From: Opitutia bacterium UBA4506
Lineage (GTDB): Bacteria; Verrucomicrobiota; Verrucomicrobiia; Opitutales; Puniceicoccaceae
Direction of reading: 5' to 3'
Assembly (NCBI GenBank): GCA_002388665.1
Contig: DGMY01000089.1
Span: 35,166-99,165 of the forward strand
DNA: 64,000 bases
This document shows positions 54,155-62,921 of the stretch, piece by piece (the first letter of the stretch is position 1; every line of letters starts with the position of its first letter). A program made the translations under genes and the position numbers. The notes beneath the pieces were generated by a model. It saw only the letters and a program-made list of their open reading frames with translations. It did not search any database and was not told where the DNA came from.

Positions 54155-55063
54155 TTAGTTTCTTTTGCAGTTTCTCCGGCGAACCAGACTCAGAACCAAG
54201 CAGCTCATGCCCAACAGAAAGGCCATCTCCTGTGGCTCCGGAATCGCTTCCACGCCGAACTCGCTGATCTCGAAGCGCATACTTGAACCATTGGCGGCGG
54301 ACATATCCGCATAGACTCCAAATCCTTGAATGTCATCCAACTCCGCGACACTAGTCCCAAATGAACCGGGCACATCTTCCAATCGACTGTCCGCGCCTCC
54401 AGTGGGAGACCACTCTGCCCAATTGCTCGTCGACAAATCCTCGCCAGTGAGAATCAGGCTTCCATTAGAAGACATCGAATCCTCTCCAAGATACCAAATG
54501 CCATCACTCAAGACGGCGAAACGGTACGTGACCGAACCGGTAATGCCCGTACCGGAAACACTCAAAGTCTCAACCCCGCCCATATCCAGCGTCAACGCAT
54601 CGTAACCATTGAGAAAATCTTCTTTGGCAAACGAAACAAAAGCGGCCCCGATGAAGGAATACGAAGCATTATTATTACCCCGGAAGAAGTCGATCGTATC
54701 GCTATCTACCGGAGTGTAGATTGAATCCAGAACCCCCGCGCGGCTCCAGTTGCGCTGACTTGGATTCAAGTTCGTGTCCGTCGCCTGAGTATATCCTCCC
54801 CAAGAGAACTTGGCACTCTTTCCAGCAGGAGCGACATAGTCACTAGTGGGAGAAGTCCGCGGCTCACCATCACCGTCATCAGCACCATACACCCAAAGCG
54901 CTGTACCCGGCACCGTGTAGTCCCCAAGCGTTCCGCTCAGGTTCGAATTTGAAGTAGATTCTGGAACGTAATCACCACCCCAATCAACGATTGAAGCCGC
55001 ATCCCCACCCTTTGCCAAACCTAAGCCAGCAACCAACATTAATGAGCGAATGTAGTATTTCAT
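54155..55063 (-). CDS. PEP-CTERM sorting-domain protein
   Basis: A protein of 302 residues with an N-terminal signal (SLMLVAGLGLAKGGDA) and a C-terminal PEP-CTERM: IPEPQEMAF, hydrophobic helix LLGMSCLVLSLV and RRRNCKRN. The mature part is Ser/Asp/Gly-rich with a PEP-CTERM-family feel (YAAFGAAFVSF-like stretches). It is the first gene of the leftward Module B operon, one base before the large glycosidase gene. The same order (regulator, divergent PEP-CTERM gene, enzymes) is seen in Module A. The ATG at 55063 gives the signal directly. Confidence 0.88.
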   Translation of the reverse strand: MKYYIRSLMLVAGLGLAKGGDAASIVDWGGDYVPESTSNSNLSGTLGDYTVPGTALWVYGADDGDGEPRTSPTSDYVAPAGKSAKFSWGGYTQATDTNLNPSQRNWSRAGVLDSIYTPVDSDTIDFFRGNNNASYSFIGAAFVSFAKEDFLNGYDALTLDMGGVETLSVSGTGITGSVTYRFAVLSDGIWYLGEDSMSSNGSLILTGEDLSTSNWAEWSPTGGADSRLEDVPGSFGTSVAELDDIQGFGVYADMSAANGSSMRFEISEFGVEAIPEPQEMAFLLGMSCLVLSLVRRRNCKRN

Positions 55064-55161
55064 GAAACCCAAACCCTGTTACCTGTATTATTATTGTCAA
55101 TATCTTATTTATATTATCCCAATTCAGAAAATCACAACCGCTATCAGAGCCATAGATTCCC

Positions 55162-55197
55162 TTAAACGCTTTAAACCAGTGCCTTACAGGTTTCTGG
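55162..55197. promoter_or_regulatory. Possible operators between regulator and PEP-CTERM genes
   Basis: In the AT-rich 238-base divergent gap (55064-55301) there is a palindrome TTAAA-CGC-TTTAA at 55162-55174, of the type bound by LacI/GntR-like dimers. Next to it AAACC (55173-55177) and GGTTT (55189-55193) form a second inverted repeat, extended by CCAG/CTGG. No clear -35/-10 pair was identified for either direction. The link to the 55302 regulator is inferred from position. Confidence 0.3.
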
Positions 55198-55301
55198 ATT
55201 GAGTTTTTTATACGTTTTGCACCAATATTAAAGCTTGCCATACCGCTGGACACACAAAGAATATACGAAATAAAATTTTAATTTGACTATATATTACACC
55301 G

Positions 55302-56402
55302 ATGAAACATTCGCTCGATATCAAAGCCACATCCCCAGAAAAAGGGCCCGAATCAATGAAAGTCATTGAGGAAGCCAACAAGATAGAAAGGCACATTCGC
55401 GCCCGCGGATTGAAGCCCGGCGATCGCTATATGACTACCGCCGAGGTCGGGGAAATGATGTCGATGAGCCTGGTAACCGCACAGCGCGCAATGGGACTAC
55501 TGGCCAAGCGGAACATTCTCGAGCGCCGACGCCGCGCGGGCACCTTCATCGGCAAAGGCCTGGAGGCTGAACAGGAATCTCTGAATATACATTTCTTCCT
55601 CCCCGAGGAATCGCACACGGACGACAAGAGGCAGGCCAACTACTGGGAACAGATTGGAGGAATCCGCTCTGTCCTCGGCCAGATATCGGCCCACTTCCAC
55701 TTCGTTCCCAACCAGAATATCAATTACGTTCAAGGGATCGTTCAGAAGACCTCCGATGCCAATCTGATGAATGGAGCCATCCTCATCCTCCCCTCCCGGG
55801 AAATGCGGGCCTACTTCGATCAATCCGGCATCCCCACTATAGTAGAAGGAGGAATTGAGGCCGACCTCAACAACCTGTGCTGGATGCAATGGGACCAAAT
55901 ACAAGTGGGCCGTCTACTCGCTGGCTGGCTTCTCGAGCGGAACCATCGCCACATAGCGACCATCATGCGGGACACTTGGTCGATCGGGGAACACCTCCTC
56001 CACGACGGCATTAATGAGGCCTTCAGCGAAGCCTACCTACCCTCAAACTCGATGCGCATGCGAAGCGCGCCAAGCGCGAAGAGCGCCCTCATGGAGATGG
56101 CGAGAGACCTCTTTCGCAAAAAGAATCCCCCGACCGGTTTCATCTGCCGAAATGAGTTCCAAGCAGATTGCGTCGCCGAAGCCGCCCGCGAAGCCGGCTT
56201 CGAAGAACAGACGGATATTACGCACTGCAACGCACCGTCCGCATCGGAGAAGAACCGCTACACCTGCGCGATGCCCGAGATCAGCACTTTCGAATTCGGA
56301 AAAATCGCCGGAGAGATGCTACACAGCCTAATCACCGGCAGTCCGCTCGCGTCGCGTGGGCGCCTAATCCCTGTGCGACTACAAACCCCATCCACTCTAT
56401 GA
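55302..56402 (+). CDS. GntR-type winged-helix regulator with LacI-type ligand domain
   Basis: A protein of 366 residues. The winged helix (about 20-85) has ARGLKPGDRYMTTAEVGEMM and SLVTAQRAMGLLAKRNILERRRRAGTFIG. The rest is a periplasmic-binding-protein fold like LacI/AraR effector domains, with NGAILILPSREMRAYF, RLLAGWLLERNHRHIATIM and GFICRNEFQADCVAEAAREAGF. Such GntR-LacI hybrids sense a sugar. It is divergent from the PEP-CTERM gene and its stop overlaps the SDR start (ATGA), so it probably controls both arms of Module B. Confidence 0.9.
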   Translation: MKHSLDIKATSPEKGPESMKVIEEANKIERHIRARGLKPGDRYMTTAEVGEMMSMSLVTAQRAMGLLAKRNILERRRRAGTFIGKGLEAEQESLNIHFFLPEESHTDDKRQANYWEQIGGIRSVLGQISAHFHFVPNQNINYVQGIVQKTSDANLMNGAILILPSREMRAYFDQSGIPTIVEGGIEADLNNLCWMQWDQIQVGRLLAGWLLERNHRHIATIMRDTWSIGEHLLHDGINEAFSEAYLPSNSMRMRSAPSAKSALMEMARDLFRKKNPPTGFICRNEFQADCVAEAAREAGFEEQTDITHCNAPSASEKNRYTCAMPEISTFEFGKIAGEMLHSLITGSPLASRGRLIPVRLQTPSTL

Positions 56403-57178
56403 TTTCCTTCCCCGACCTCCGCGACAAAACGATTTGGGTCACCGGTGGCGCCGGCTACCTGGGAACCCCTATCGTACAAGCGCTCGATACCATCGGGGCA
56501 AAGACCGTTTGCATCGATCTTCCGGGTAAGGCCGATGCACTTTGCAAAGACCATCAACTAGAGCACACTTTTGCCGAATCGGCGGACCTATGTGATCCGG
56601 ATGGAGTCCCCGGAATCGTCTCAGAACTCGCGGAGACTTACGGAACACCGGACGGATTCGTCCACCTCGCCTTCGCCTCCTCCTCCGGCAAGACCCTTGA
56701 CGAGCTCGGAGCAGGAGATTTCCAAAAAACAATGGAAGGAAGCCTGACCGCATCCTTTCTCCTCAGCCGATCCGTGAGCGCGCTCATGGATCGGCGAGGC
56801 GCCGGCAGTGTAGTCCTCTTTGCCAGCATGTATGGCATGGTTCCACCGGACCCAGCGATGTACATAAACACAATGAAGCCCAACCCGATCGACTACGGAG
56901 TCGCGAAAGCGGGTACACTTCAAATGATGCGATACCTTGCGGTCCATCACGGCCCCCGTGGCGTCCGCTTCAACTGCGTGACACCGGGAGCATTCCCCAA
57001 CCCCAAAGCCCAGAGCGCGAACCCTGGCTTTAGTGAGTTACAAAAGAAAAAAATCCCTCTAGCTCGCCTCGGCGAGGCCCCTGAGATTGTCGGCCCCACC
57101 CTGTTTCTCCTCTCCAACTCATCCTCCTATATCACCGGACATAGCCTGGTCGTAGACGGGGGATGGACCACCTGGTGA
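56399..57178 (+). CDS. Short-chain dehydrogenase/reductase, Module B right arm
   Basis: A classical SDR of 259 residues: VTGGAGYLGTPIV binds NAD(P), GFVHLAFASS replaces NNAG, and the catalytic pair lies in IDYGVAKAGTLQMMRY. RFNCVTPGAFPN and YITGHSLVVDGGWTTW close the domain. The ATG overlaps the regulator stop. It is about as long as the left-arm SDR and the two share the C-terminal pattern, but they are not tandem. It would oxidise a sugar hydroxyl or acid. Confidence 0.92.
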   Translation: MISFPDLRDKTIWVTGGAGYLGTPIVQALDTIGAKTVCIDLPGKADALCKDHQLEHTFAESADLCDPDGVPGIVSELAETYGTPDGFVHLAFASSSGKTLDELGAGDFQKTMEGSLTASFLLSRSVSALMDRRGAGSVVLFASMYGMVPPDPAMYINTMKPNPIDYGVAKAGTLQMMRYLAVHHGPRGVRFNCVTPGAFPNPKAQSANPGFSELQKKKIPLARLGEAPEIVGPTLFLLSNSSSYITGHSLVVDGGWTTW

Positions 57179-57210
57179 CCACAACACTCAAGTACACGAA
57201 AAGAAAATTT

Positions 57211-58068
57211 ATGAAAGGATCTGAAATTCGAAAACGTCTCCATTCGGGCGAATGCGTGATTGGAACCCACATCACAGGACTGCCCAATCCGAATGTAACC
57301 TCCCTGGCCGCTGGGATGGAGCTCGACTTCGCCTTCTTCTGCACGGAGCACCTTCCACTGGACCGCAACGAGATCAGCCTCCTCTGTCGCTATTACGCCC
57401 AGCAAGCTGGCGTTTCACCCATCGTCCGAGTGCCCTCCGCCGACGATACGGCCTCGATCGCTACGACCCTGGATGCGGGAGCCGACGGCATCATTGTTCC
57501 CTACATTGAAACGGAGCATCAGGTCCGCCAAGCATCTGCAGCGATCCGGTACCGCCCGATCAAGGGGCAGATCCAACAGGAGCTAATTGAGGGGCAACGC
57601 AGTCTTTCCCTCAAAATGGAGACCTACCTCGAGGACTTTAACCGCGACAACTACCTAATCATCGGAATTGAAAGTGTACCCGCCATCAAAAAGCTGGAAG
57701 CTCTCATCACCGCTGCACCCGTGGATGGGGTATTTCTCGGACCCCACGACATCACCGTATCCATGGGAATTCCGGAAGAGTACAGCCACCCTGATTTTGT
57801 TCAGGCAGTCGAAGATATTATCCTCCGTTGCCGCCGCAACAACGTCGGTGTCGGCATCCATCTACCGCTCCTCCAGATCGACCCAGAGATACTGGCGAAA
57901 TGGACCGGAGCAGGAATGAATTTCCTCATAAACGGCACGGATATTGCGATCCTCCGGGAAGCAATGAATTCACAAATACGGCGCTTGAGAGATTTCACCC
58001 AAACCTCAACCAGCCAAGAACCCAAACCTGAATCCACACACAAACAAGCGAAGACCTGCATAGTCTAA
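57211..58068 (+). CDS. HpcH/HpaI-family class II aldolase
   Basis: A protein of 285 residues of the HpcH/HpaI group, which cleave 2-keto-3-deoxy (or 4-hydroxy-2-keto) acids to pyruvate and an aldehyde using a divalent metal. Marks are GTHITGLPNPNVTSLAAGMELDFAF, the Arg-containing VRVPSADDTASIATTLDAGADGIIVPYIE, GIESVPAIKKLEALI and the FLGPHDITVSMGIPEEYSHPDFVQA motif. The ATG at 57211 was chosen for the family length. Its setting fits breakdown of an oxidised deoxy-sugar acid. Confidence 0.9.
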   Translation: MKGSEIRKRLHSGECVIGTHITGLPNPNVTSLAAGMELDFAFFCTEHLPLDRNEISLLCRYYAQQAGVSPIVRVPSADDTASIATTLDAGADGIIVPYIETEHQVRQASAAIRYRPIKGQIQQELIEGQRSLSLKMETYLEDFNRDNYLIIGIESVPAIKKLEALITAAPVDGVFLGPHDITVSMGIPEEYSHPDFVQAVEDIILRCRRNNVGVGIHLPLLQIDPEILAKWTGAGMNFLINGTDIAILREAMNSQIRRLRDFTQTSTSQEPKPESTHKQAKTCIV

Positions 58069-58113
58069 CCATCACCTCACCACACTGAAACAAAAAAGCC
58101 CAAATAGAAGATT

Positions 58114-58821
58114 ATGAAAAGCAAGAATCCAAACTCTATCCGGGCTTTCACAATGACCGAGCTATTAGTGGTCATCGCAGGCATAGCCATCTTGATAGCT
58201 CTTTTGTTTCCCATGGTGAGCAAGACGATAAACTCTGCAAAAACCGCAAAGTGTTTCAGCAAGCTGAAAGCGATTGGAACCGCAGCACACACCTACACTA
58301 GCGAGAATAAAGGCGAGCTCCCCTACCATTCCTACAACCTGAACTGGATCCCAAACCTCGCCCCATACCTTGAGATCCCGAACCCAAACCCAGGCGAACC
58401 TTTCCCCACGACAGGAAACGTCCCCCTAACCACAGCATTTCTATGCCCGGATGACCTAGCGCATTCGCCCGAACAACTGCGGACCTATCGCTACAATGCA
58501 ACCAACCCCAGTCTGGAAGGAGCCTCCCGGTACGGTCGAAACAACTACATTCCCGAACGCCATCTTGAAACGGTCAATCCGTCCACACTGGCAATGGTAG
58601 TGTGCCTTAGCTACACAGGCCCCAAGCAGTTGGAACTATGGCGCAATGACAACGCCATATGGAAACGCTCAGCCGAGAACGCAAATCCTCCCTCATCAAC
58701 CGGAGACTGGCAACGCCCTCACTACGACAACAAGGCGATGAACATACTCTATATGGACGGCCACGCCGCCAAGGCCGACTACCCGCTCCCTCCGGAAACC
58801 TGGAATTTTGACGATCAGTAA
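58114..58821 (+). CDS. Orphan type II pseudopilin-like protein (Module B)
   Basis: A protein of 235 residues with the prepilin site IRA|FTMTELLVVIAGIAILIALL (Glu at +5) and a C-terminal HYDNKAMNILYMDGH stretch, the H...DG signature of DUF1559-like proteins. The general form equals the Module A pseudopilin, including AKCFSKLKAIGTAAHTYTSENKGELPY early on. It stands between the aldolase and dehydrogenase genes, which is unusual for a secretion gene but typical for Lentisphaerota-like catabolic clusters. No gsp genes are in the window. Confidence 0.87.
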   Translation: MKSKNPNSIRAFTMTELLVVIAGIAILIALLFPMVSKTINSAKTAKCFSKLKAIGTAAHTYTSENKGELPYHSYNLNWIPNLAPYLEIPNPNPGEPFPTTGNVPLTTAFLCPDDLAHSPEQLRTYRYNATNPSLEGASRYGRNNYIPERHLETVNPSTLAMVVCLSYTGPKQLELWRNDNAIWKRSAENANPPSSTGDWQRPHYDNKAMNILYMDGHAAKADYPLPPETWNFDDQ

Positions 58822-58862
58822 GCGCCACAACCCCCCCCCTTTCCTACGCCCATTTCCCTTCT

Positions 58863-59840
58863 ATGAAACCCAAAATCGTCGTTCTCGACGCCTACACAAC
58901 CTCGCCCCTCGCCATTGGCGAGAACGATCCCTCCCATCCCTCTTGGGACAACCTCGCCGCACTCGGAGACTTGGTTCTCCACGAGAGGACCTCTCCATCC
59001 GAAACGTTGCAGCGAGCAAGCGGAGCAAACCTGGTCCTCACCAACAAGGTTGTTTTGAACCGAGAGCTGATCGAGAATCTCCCGGAACTCCGTTATATCG
59101 GGCTAATGAGCACAGGGACCAACGCCGTGGACCTCGAAGCCGCCAAAGAGCGCGGAATCACCGTCTGCAACGTTCCGGCCTACTCGACGGCTTCAGTGGC
59201 ACAGCACTCGATCGCTCTCCTCCTCGAGCTAGCTACCCGACTTTCGGCACAGGCCGACCTCTTCCAATCCGGAACCTGGGCTTCCCAACCCGACTTCTCC
59301 ATATCGGCGGGGCCCACTATGGAACTTTCAGGCAAGGCCTTTGGCATTGTCGGCTGCGGAGAGATCGCACAGGCCACCGCACGAATCGCCAACGCCTTGG
59401 GCATGCGCATTCTCGTTCACTCCCGAACACAGAGGTCGACCGATTTCCCCTGCGAGTGGGTAGATCGCCAACAACTATTGAGTGAATCCGATGCAATCTC
59501 CCTTCATTGCCCCCTCACCGAAGAAACCCATCACTGGATCGACGATGAATCACTGGCGGCGATGAAGCCCGGTGCTTTCTTAATCAATACAGGACGAGGC
59601 CCACTGGTAGACGAGGAAGCCGTAGCCAATGCCCTGGAGAGCGGTACACTGGGTGGGTACGGAGCCGATGTCACGGCGACAGAACCTCCGCCCGAGGATC
59701 ACCCTCTACGCGGCATTCCTCATGCGGTCATCACCCCCCACGTGGCATGGGCAAGCCGAGAGGCGCGCGAACGACTCATGCTTACTGTCGTCTCAAACAT
59801 TCAAGCTTTTATCGACGGGGAGCCCCGCAACACGGTCTAG
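58863..59840 (+). CDS. D-2-hydroxyacid dehydrogenase (NAD)
   Basis: A protein of 325 residues. The nucleotide-binding segment is GKAFGIVGCGEIAQATARIA, and the catalytic trio Arg-Glu-His appears in INTGRGPLVDEEAV, YGADVTATEPPPEDHPL and ITPHVAWASREA. It would reduce or oxidise a 2-keto/2-hydroxy acid such as hydroxypyruvate, glyoxylate or a pathway intermediate. Its place between an aldolase and an esterase suits processing of an aldolase product, which is inferred. Confidence 0.92.
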   Translation: MKPKIVVLDAYTTSPLAIGENDPSHPSWDNLAALGDLVLHERTSPSETLQRASGANLVLTNKVVLNRELIENLPELRYIGLMSTGTNAVDLEAAKERGITVCNVPAYSTASVAQHSIALLLELATRLSAQADLFQSGTWASQPDFSISAGPTMELSGKAFGIVGCGEIAQATARIANALGMRILVHSRTQRSTDFPCEWVDRQQLLSESDAISLHCPLTEETHHWIDDESLAAMKPGAFLINTGRGPLVDEEAVANALESGTLGGYGADVTATEPPPEDHPLRGIPHAVITPHVAWASREARERLMLTVVSNIQAFIDGEPRNTV

Positions 59841-59899
59841 CTCTTATCCACCCGCGGTACATTCGCGAAGATCCGAATCAATCACACTAATTGAAGAAC

Positions 59900-60706
59900 A
59901 TGAAAATCTCTCAACTGATCAGCACTGCCCTATACGCTCTCGTCACCACTACGCTCATCGGTAGCACTTCCAAGGACTGGGAAGTTCCCCGTTCAAAAGA
60001 GGATTTTCATGTATTCCTTTTAATGGGACAATCCAACATGGCGGGGTACGGCAGAGTTCTTCCAGAGGACAAGATCCCCGTCCCACACGTGCTCAAAGGA
60101 GAACAGGACGGCGACGGGATCATCTGGATCCCCGCAGCCCAACCTTTACAGAACGGGCGCTTCAATCTCGGCCTTCCTTTCGCAGAAGAATATCTCAAAA
60201 ACAACCCCGGAGTAACTGTAGGGCTGATCCCAGCCGCCCTCGGCGGGACACCGATCAATAATCTAAACAAGGGCAGCGAAACCTACGCCGCTGCTATTTC
60301 AATGGCCAAAGCAGCACAAGCAGAGGGAGTCATCAAAGGAGTCCTCTGGCACCAGGGAGAATCCGATACCACCAACAAAACTTTCTCAGAATCCTACGAG
60401 GCAAAACTTCACGAGCTCATCGGTGACATCCGCACCGACCTGGGAGACCCCGACCTTCCTTTTATCGCCGGAAACCTCGCTGAGTTCTATGGGACAGGCA
60501 AAGCTCATAATAACCCGGATCGAGTCGAACGAATCGATCAGGTGCGCGCAGCTCTTCGTGCCCTACCGACAAGTATGGAGTACACCGGGTTTGTCGAAAC
60601 TACTGGTTGTACGTCCCACGACACTCACATGGTCCACTTCGACAGGGAATCCTTTATCATCTTGGGAAAGCGGTACGCCACAGTCTACGAACAAACGGCG
60701 GAATAG
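59900..60706 (+). CDS. Exported SASA-domain carbohydrate acetylesterase
   Basis: A protein of 268 residues with an N-terminal signal (LISTALYALVTTTLIGSTS) and an SGNH/SASA (sialate O-acetylesterase-like) domain. The nucleophile serine is in LMGQSNMAGYG, the GGxxx block in ALGGTPINNL, WHQGESDT gives the block III region and SHDTHMVHFD the final Asp-His. It probably removes acetyl groups from sugar residues outside the cytoplasm, before the glycosidase or transport steps. The ATG at 59900 precedes the signal; an upstream TTG was rejected. Confidence 0.87.
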   Translation: MKISQLISTALYALVTTTLIGSTSKDWEVPRSKEDFHVFLLMGQSNMAGYGRVLPEDKIPVPHVLKGEQDGDGIIWIPAAQPLQNGRFNLGLPFAEEYLKNNPGVTVGLIPAALGGTPINNLNKGSETYAAAISMAKAAQAEGVIKGVLWHQGESDTTNKTFSESYEAKLHELIGDIRTDLGDPDLPFIAGNLAEFYGTGKAHNNPDRVERIDQVRAALRALPTSMEYTGFVETTGCTSHDTHMVHFDRESFIILGKRYATVYEQTAE

Positions 60707-60840
60707 AGGGCCCCGGACTCCATCAATCTGCTCAGAAACACCCTCACCGAACCATTCCCATACCTGCATCCAAATGAGGCTACGCTACCGACTCTCTCCC
60801 GAGACCACGGGAAGCAGAGAACAGCACGTCCACAACCGGC

Positions 60841-61770
60841 ATGAATCCGACCCCGGCCATCCCTAGCAATCAATCCTCGCCCGTTTCCCGCCTGACTCTC
60901 GGGACGGTTCAGTTCGGACTAAACTACGGGATAGCCAATCAATCCGGAAAGCCCGCATATCCAATATGTCGGGACATTATTGCCGAAGCATTTTCCTCAG
61001 GTATTCGATTTTTTGACACCGCTGCAGCCTATGGTGAGAGCGAGATGGTCCTCGGAAGAGCCTTACACGAGCTCGGTATCGCTGACCAAGTCATTCTAGT
61101 GAGCAAGAGCTCTCCACTCACCTCCGAGAAGACGAGCCCCTCCGACATCAAAAGAACGATCGAAGCATCGCTACTAGGATCACTGCGGCACCTCGGGATT
61201 GAAAGCCTACCGATCTATCTATTTCACCGGGAGAGCGAAATAGGTAGCATCGAGGTGCTTGCGGAGCTCCGGGACCGTGGGCTGGTGAACGAGATTGGGA
61301 TCTCCGTGGACACCGCTCAAGGGGCTGAAAATGCCGTTAAAGAACAGCTAGTCGATGTAATTCAGTTGCCCTACAATCTCCTGGATCACCGATTCACAAA
61401 GAGCCCATGGTTTAACTCCTCCGGCAACCACCCGCGCTTATTTGCCCGGAGTGCTTTCCTGCAGGGCCTCCTATTGATGCCGGAAGAGAATCTACCGCCG
61501 GATTTGAGCAGCGTCCTCCCGGTAAGGCGGAGGATCGAATCCCTGGCCTCCGAGGCGGGTGTACGTATGTCCGAGATCTGCTTACGCTACTGTCTCAGCT
61601 GCCCCAGAATCGACAGCGTTCTGATTGGGGTAGACAACGTCGATCAGCTTAAGGAGAACATCACCTTCGCCTCAAAGGGTCCCCTTCCGCCCGATCTAAT
61701 TCAACAGATCGACGAAGCCGTGCCCGATTTTCCCGAAACAATCGTGCGCCCCTCTCTCTGGTCAAAATAA
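60841..61770 (+). CDS. Aldo/keto reductase, Module B right arm
   Basis: A protein of 309 residues. Tetrad residues are in FFDTAAAYGESEMVLG (Asp, Tyr), VILVSKSSP (Lys) and YLFHRESE (His); PSDIKRTIEASLLGSLRHLG is the family helix. It is about as long as and generally similar to the left-arm AKR (46315-47298) but not a recent duplicate. The 134 bases before it and 101 bases after it hold nothing recognised. A role in reducing an aldehyde product is inferred from context. Confidence 0.88.
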   Translation: MNPTPAIPSNQSSPVSRLTLGTVQFGLNYGIANQSGKPAYPICRDIIAEAFSSGIRFFDTAAAYGESEMVLGRALHELGIADQVILVSKSSPLTSEKTSPSDIKRTIEASLLGSLRHLGIESLPIYLFHRESEIGSIEVLAELRDRGLVNEIGISVDTAQGAENAVKEQLVDVIQLPYNLLDHRFTKSPWFNSSGNHPRLFARSAFLQGLLLMPEENLPPDLSSVLPVRRRIESLASEAGVRMSEICLRYCLSCPRIDSVLIGVDNVDQLKENITFASKGPLPPDLIQQIDEAVPDFPETIVRPSLWSK

Positions 61771-61871
61771 ACAAGCCGAGACGCCACGACTGTTCACCGG
61801 AACGCCCTTCCAGACACTACTTTAGAGGCTTCTCTCCGAAGCGAAAAATAACATCCGCAAGAATTATACCC

Positions 61872-62915
61872 ATGCAGTTGATCAGATCACTCGATTATAA
61901 GCTAAACCGAATCGCCGACGGCTCGACAGACTTCAAGGATTTCATCATCGCCGATGCCAAGGACGCCGACATGGCCTTCGGCATCACAGCCCCCGGACCT
62001 TCCCGATCCAGCGATTCCACTCATGGATACGATCTGCGCTATAAGACCCTACCGGACTACCAGACACAAATTCGCGAAGTCATCCAGCAACAGATTGTCG
62101 ATATTGTCCTACTCTCTGCCTCCAACCTCGAGCAGTTGGCAATGGAGGAAAAGCTCTTCGAAAACTCCCCCATTACACCGGCCGCCCGTGCCAACGACAC
62201 TACCGACATCTGGGCAGTGCGCGGAGGAAAATACGCCTCTCAGCCCTCGCGTCATTTTCGGTCTGCGACTCTCGACCACATCAAGTACGGAAAAGTTGCT
62301 AAGGATCATTCCGCCCCCCCTACCGGTGCAGACCTCGGTCTCTACTCGGTGACCTTCACAAACCACCTCGATCGCGACTACGCTGCACTGGAAGCCTTTC
62401 ATGACTTCCGCAGCGAAGCTGAGAGCAAGAATTTCCGCTACTTTCTTGAGGTGTTCAACCCAAACGTAGATCCCGGCTTCCCGCCAGACCAAGTGGGAGC
62501 GTTTCTCAATGATAGCATTATCCGCTGCCTCGCCGGGGTCACCAAAGCTGGGCGGCCTCTCTTTCTCAAGATTCCGTACAACGGTCCCGGGCCTCTCGAG
62601 GAATTGGTCAGCTACGACCCGAATCTTGTTGTCGGTATCTTGGGAGGCAGCGCCGGAACCACCCGCGACGCTTTTCAGCTAATCTACGATGCGAGTCAAT
62701 ACGGGGCACGAGTCGCGCTTTTCGGTCGGAAGATCAACCTTTCCGAACACCCTCTCACCTTCATTGAGCTCCTCCGCCGCGTCACCGACCGGGAGATCAC
62801 TCCGACCGACGCAGTTTCCTACTACCATAACGAATTGCAAAAAGCCGGCATACAACCGAGGCGCTCACTGGAGGACGACCAGCAACTCACTGATACGACA
62901 GTGAGCTATTCCTGA
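61872..62915 (+). CDS. LacD/DeoC-like class I aldolase family protein
   Basis: A protein of 347 residues with a TIM-barrel aldolase signature in the second half: PLFLKIPYNGPGPLEELV (candidate Schiff-base Lys), VVGILGGSAGTTRDAFQLI (phosphate-loop-like Gly motif) and GARVALFGRKINLSEHPL. These resemble tagatose-bisphosphate (LacD), FbaB and DeoC aldolases. The first 100 residues follow a separate pattern. The next gene is a PfkB-type kinase, so a kinase-aldolase pair is plausible: the kinase phosphorylates and this enzyme cleaves. Substrate unknown. Confidence 0.7.
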   Translation: MQLIRSLDYKLNRIADGSTDFKDFIIADAKDADMAFGITAPGPSRSSDSTHGYDLRYKTLPDYQTQIREVIQQQIVDIVLLSASNLEQLAMEEKLFENSPITPAARANDTTDIWAVRGGKYASQPSRHFRSATLDHIKYGKVAKDHSAPPTGADLGLYSVTFTNHLDRDYAALEAFHDFRSEAESKNFRYFLEVFNPNVDPGFPPDQVGAFLNDSIIRCLAGVTKAGRPLFLKIPYNGPGPLEELVSYDPNLVVGILGGSAGTTRDAFQLIYDASQYGARVALFGRKINLSEHPLTFIELLRRVTDREITPTDAVSYYHNELQKAGIQPRRSLEDDQQLTDTTVSYS

Positions 62916-62921
62916 TCAGCA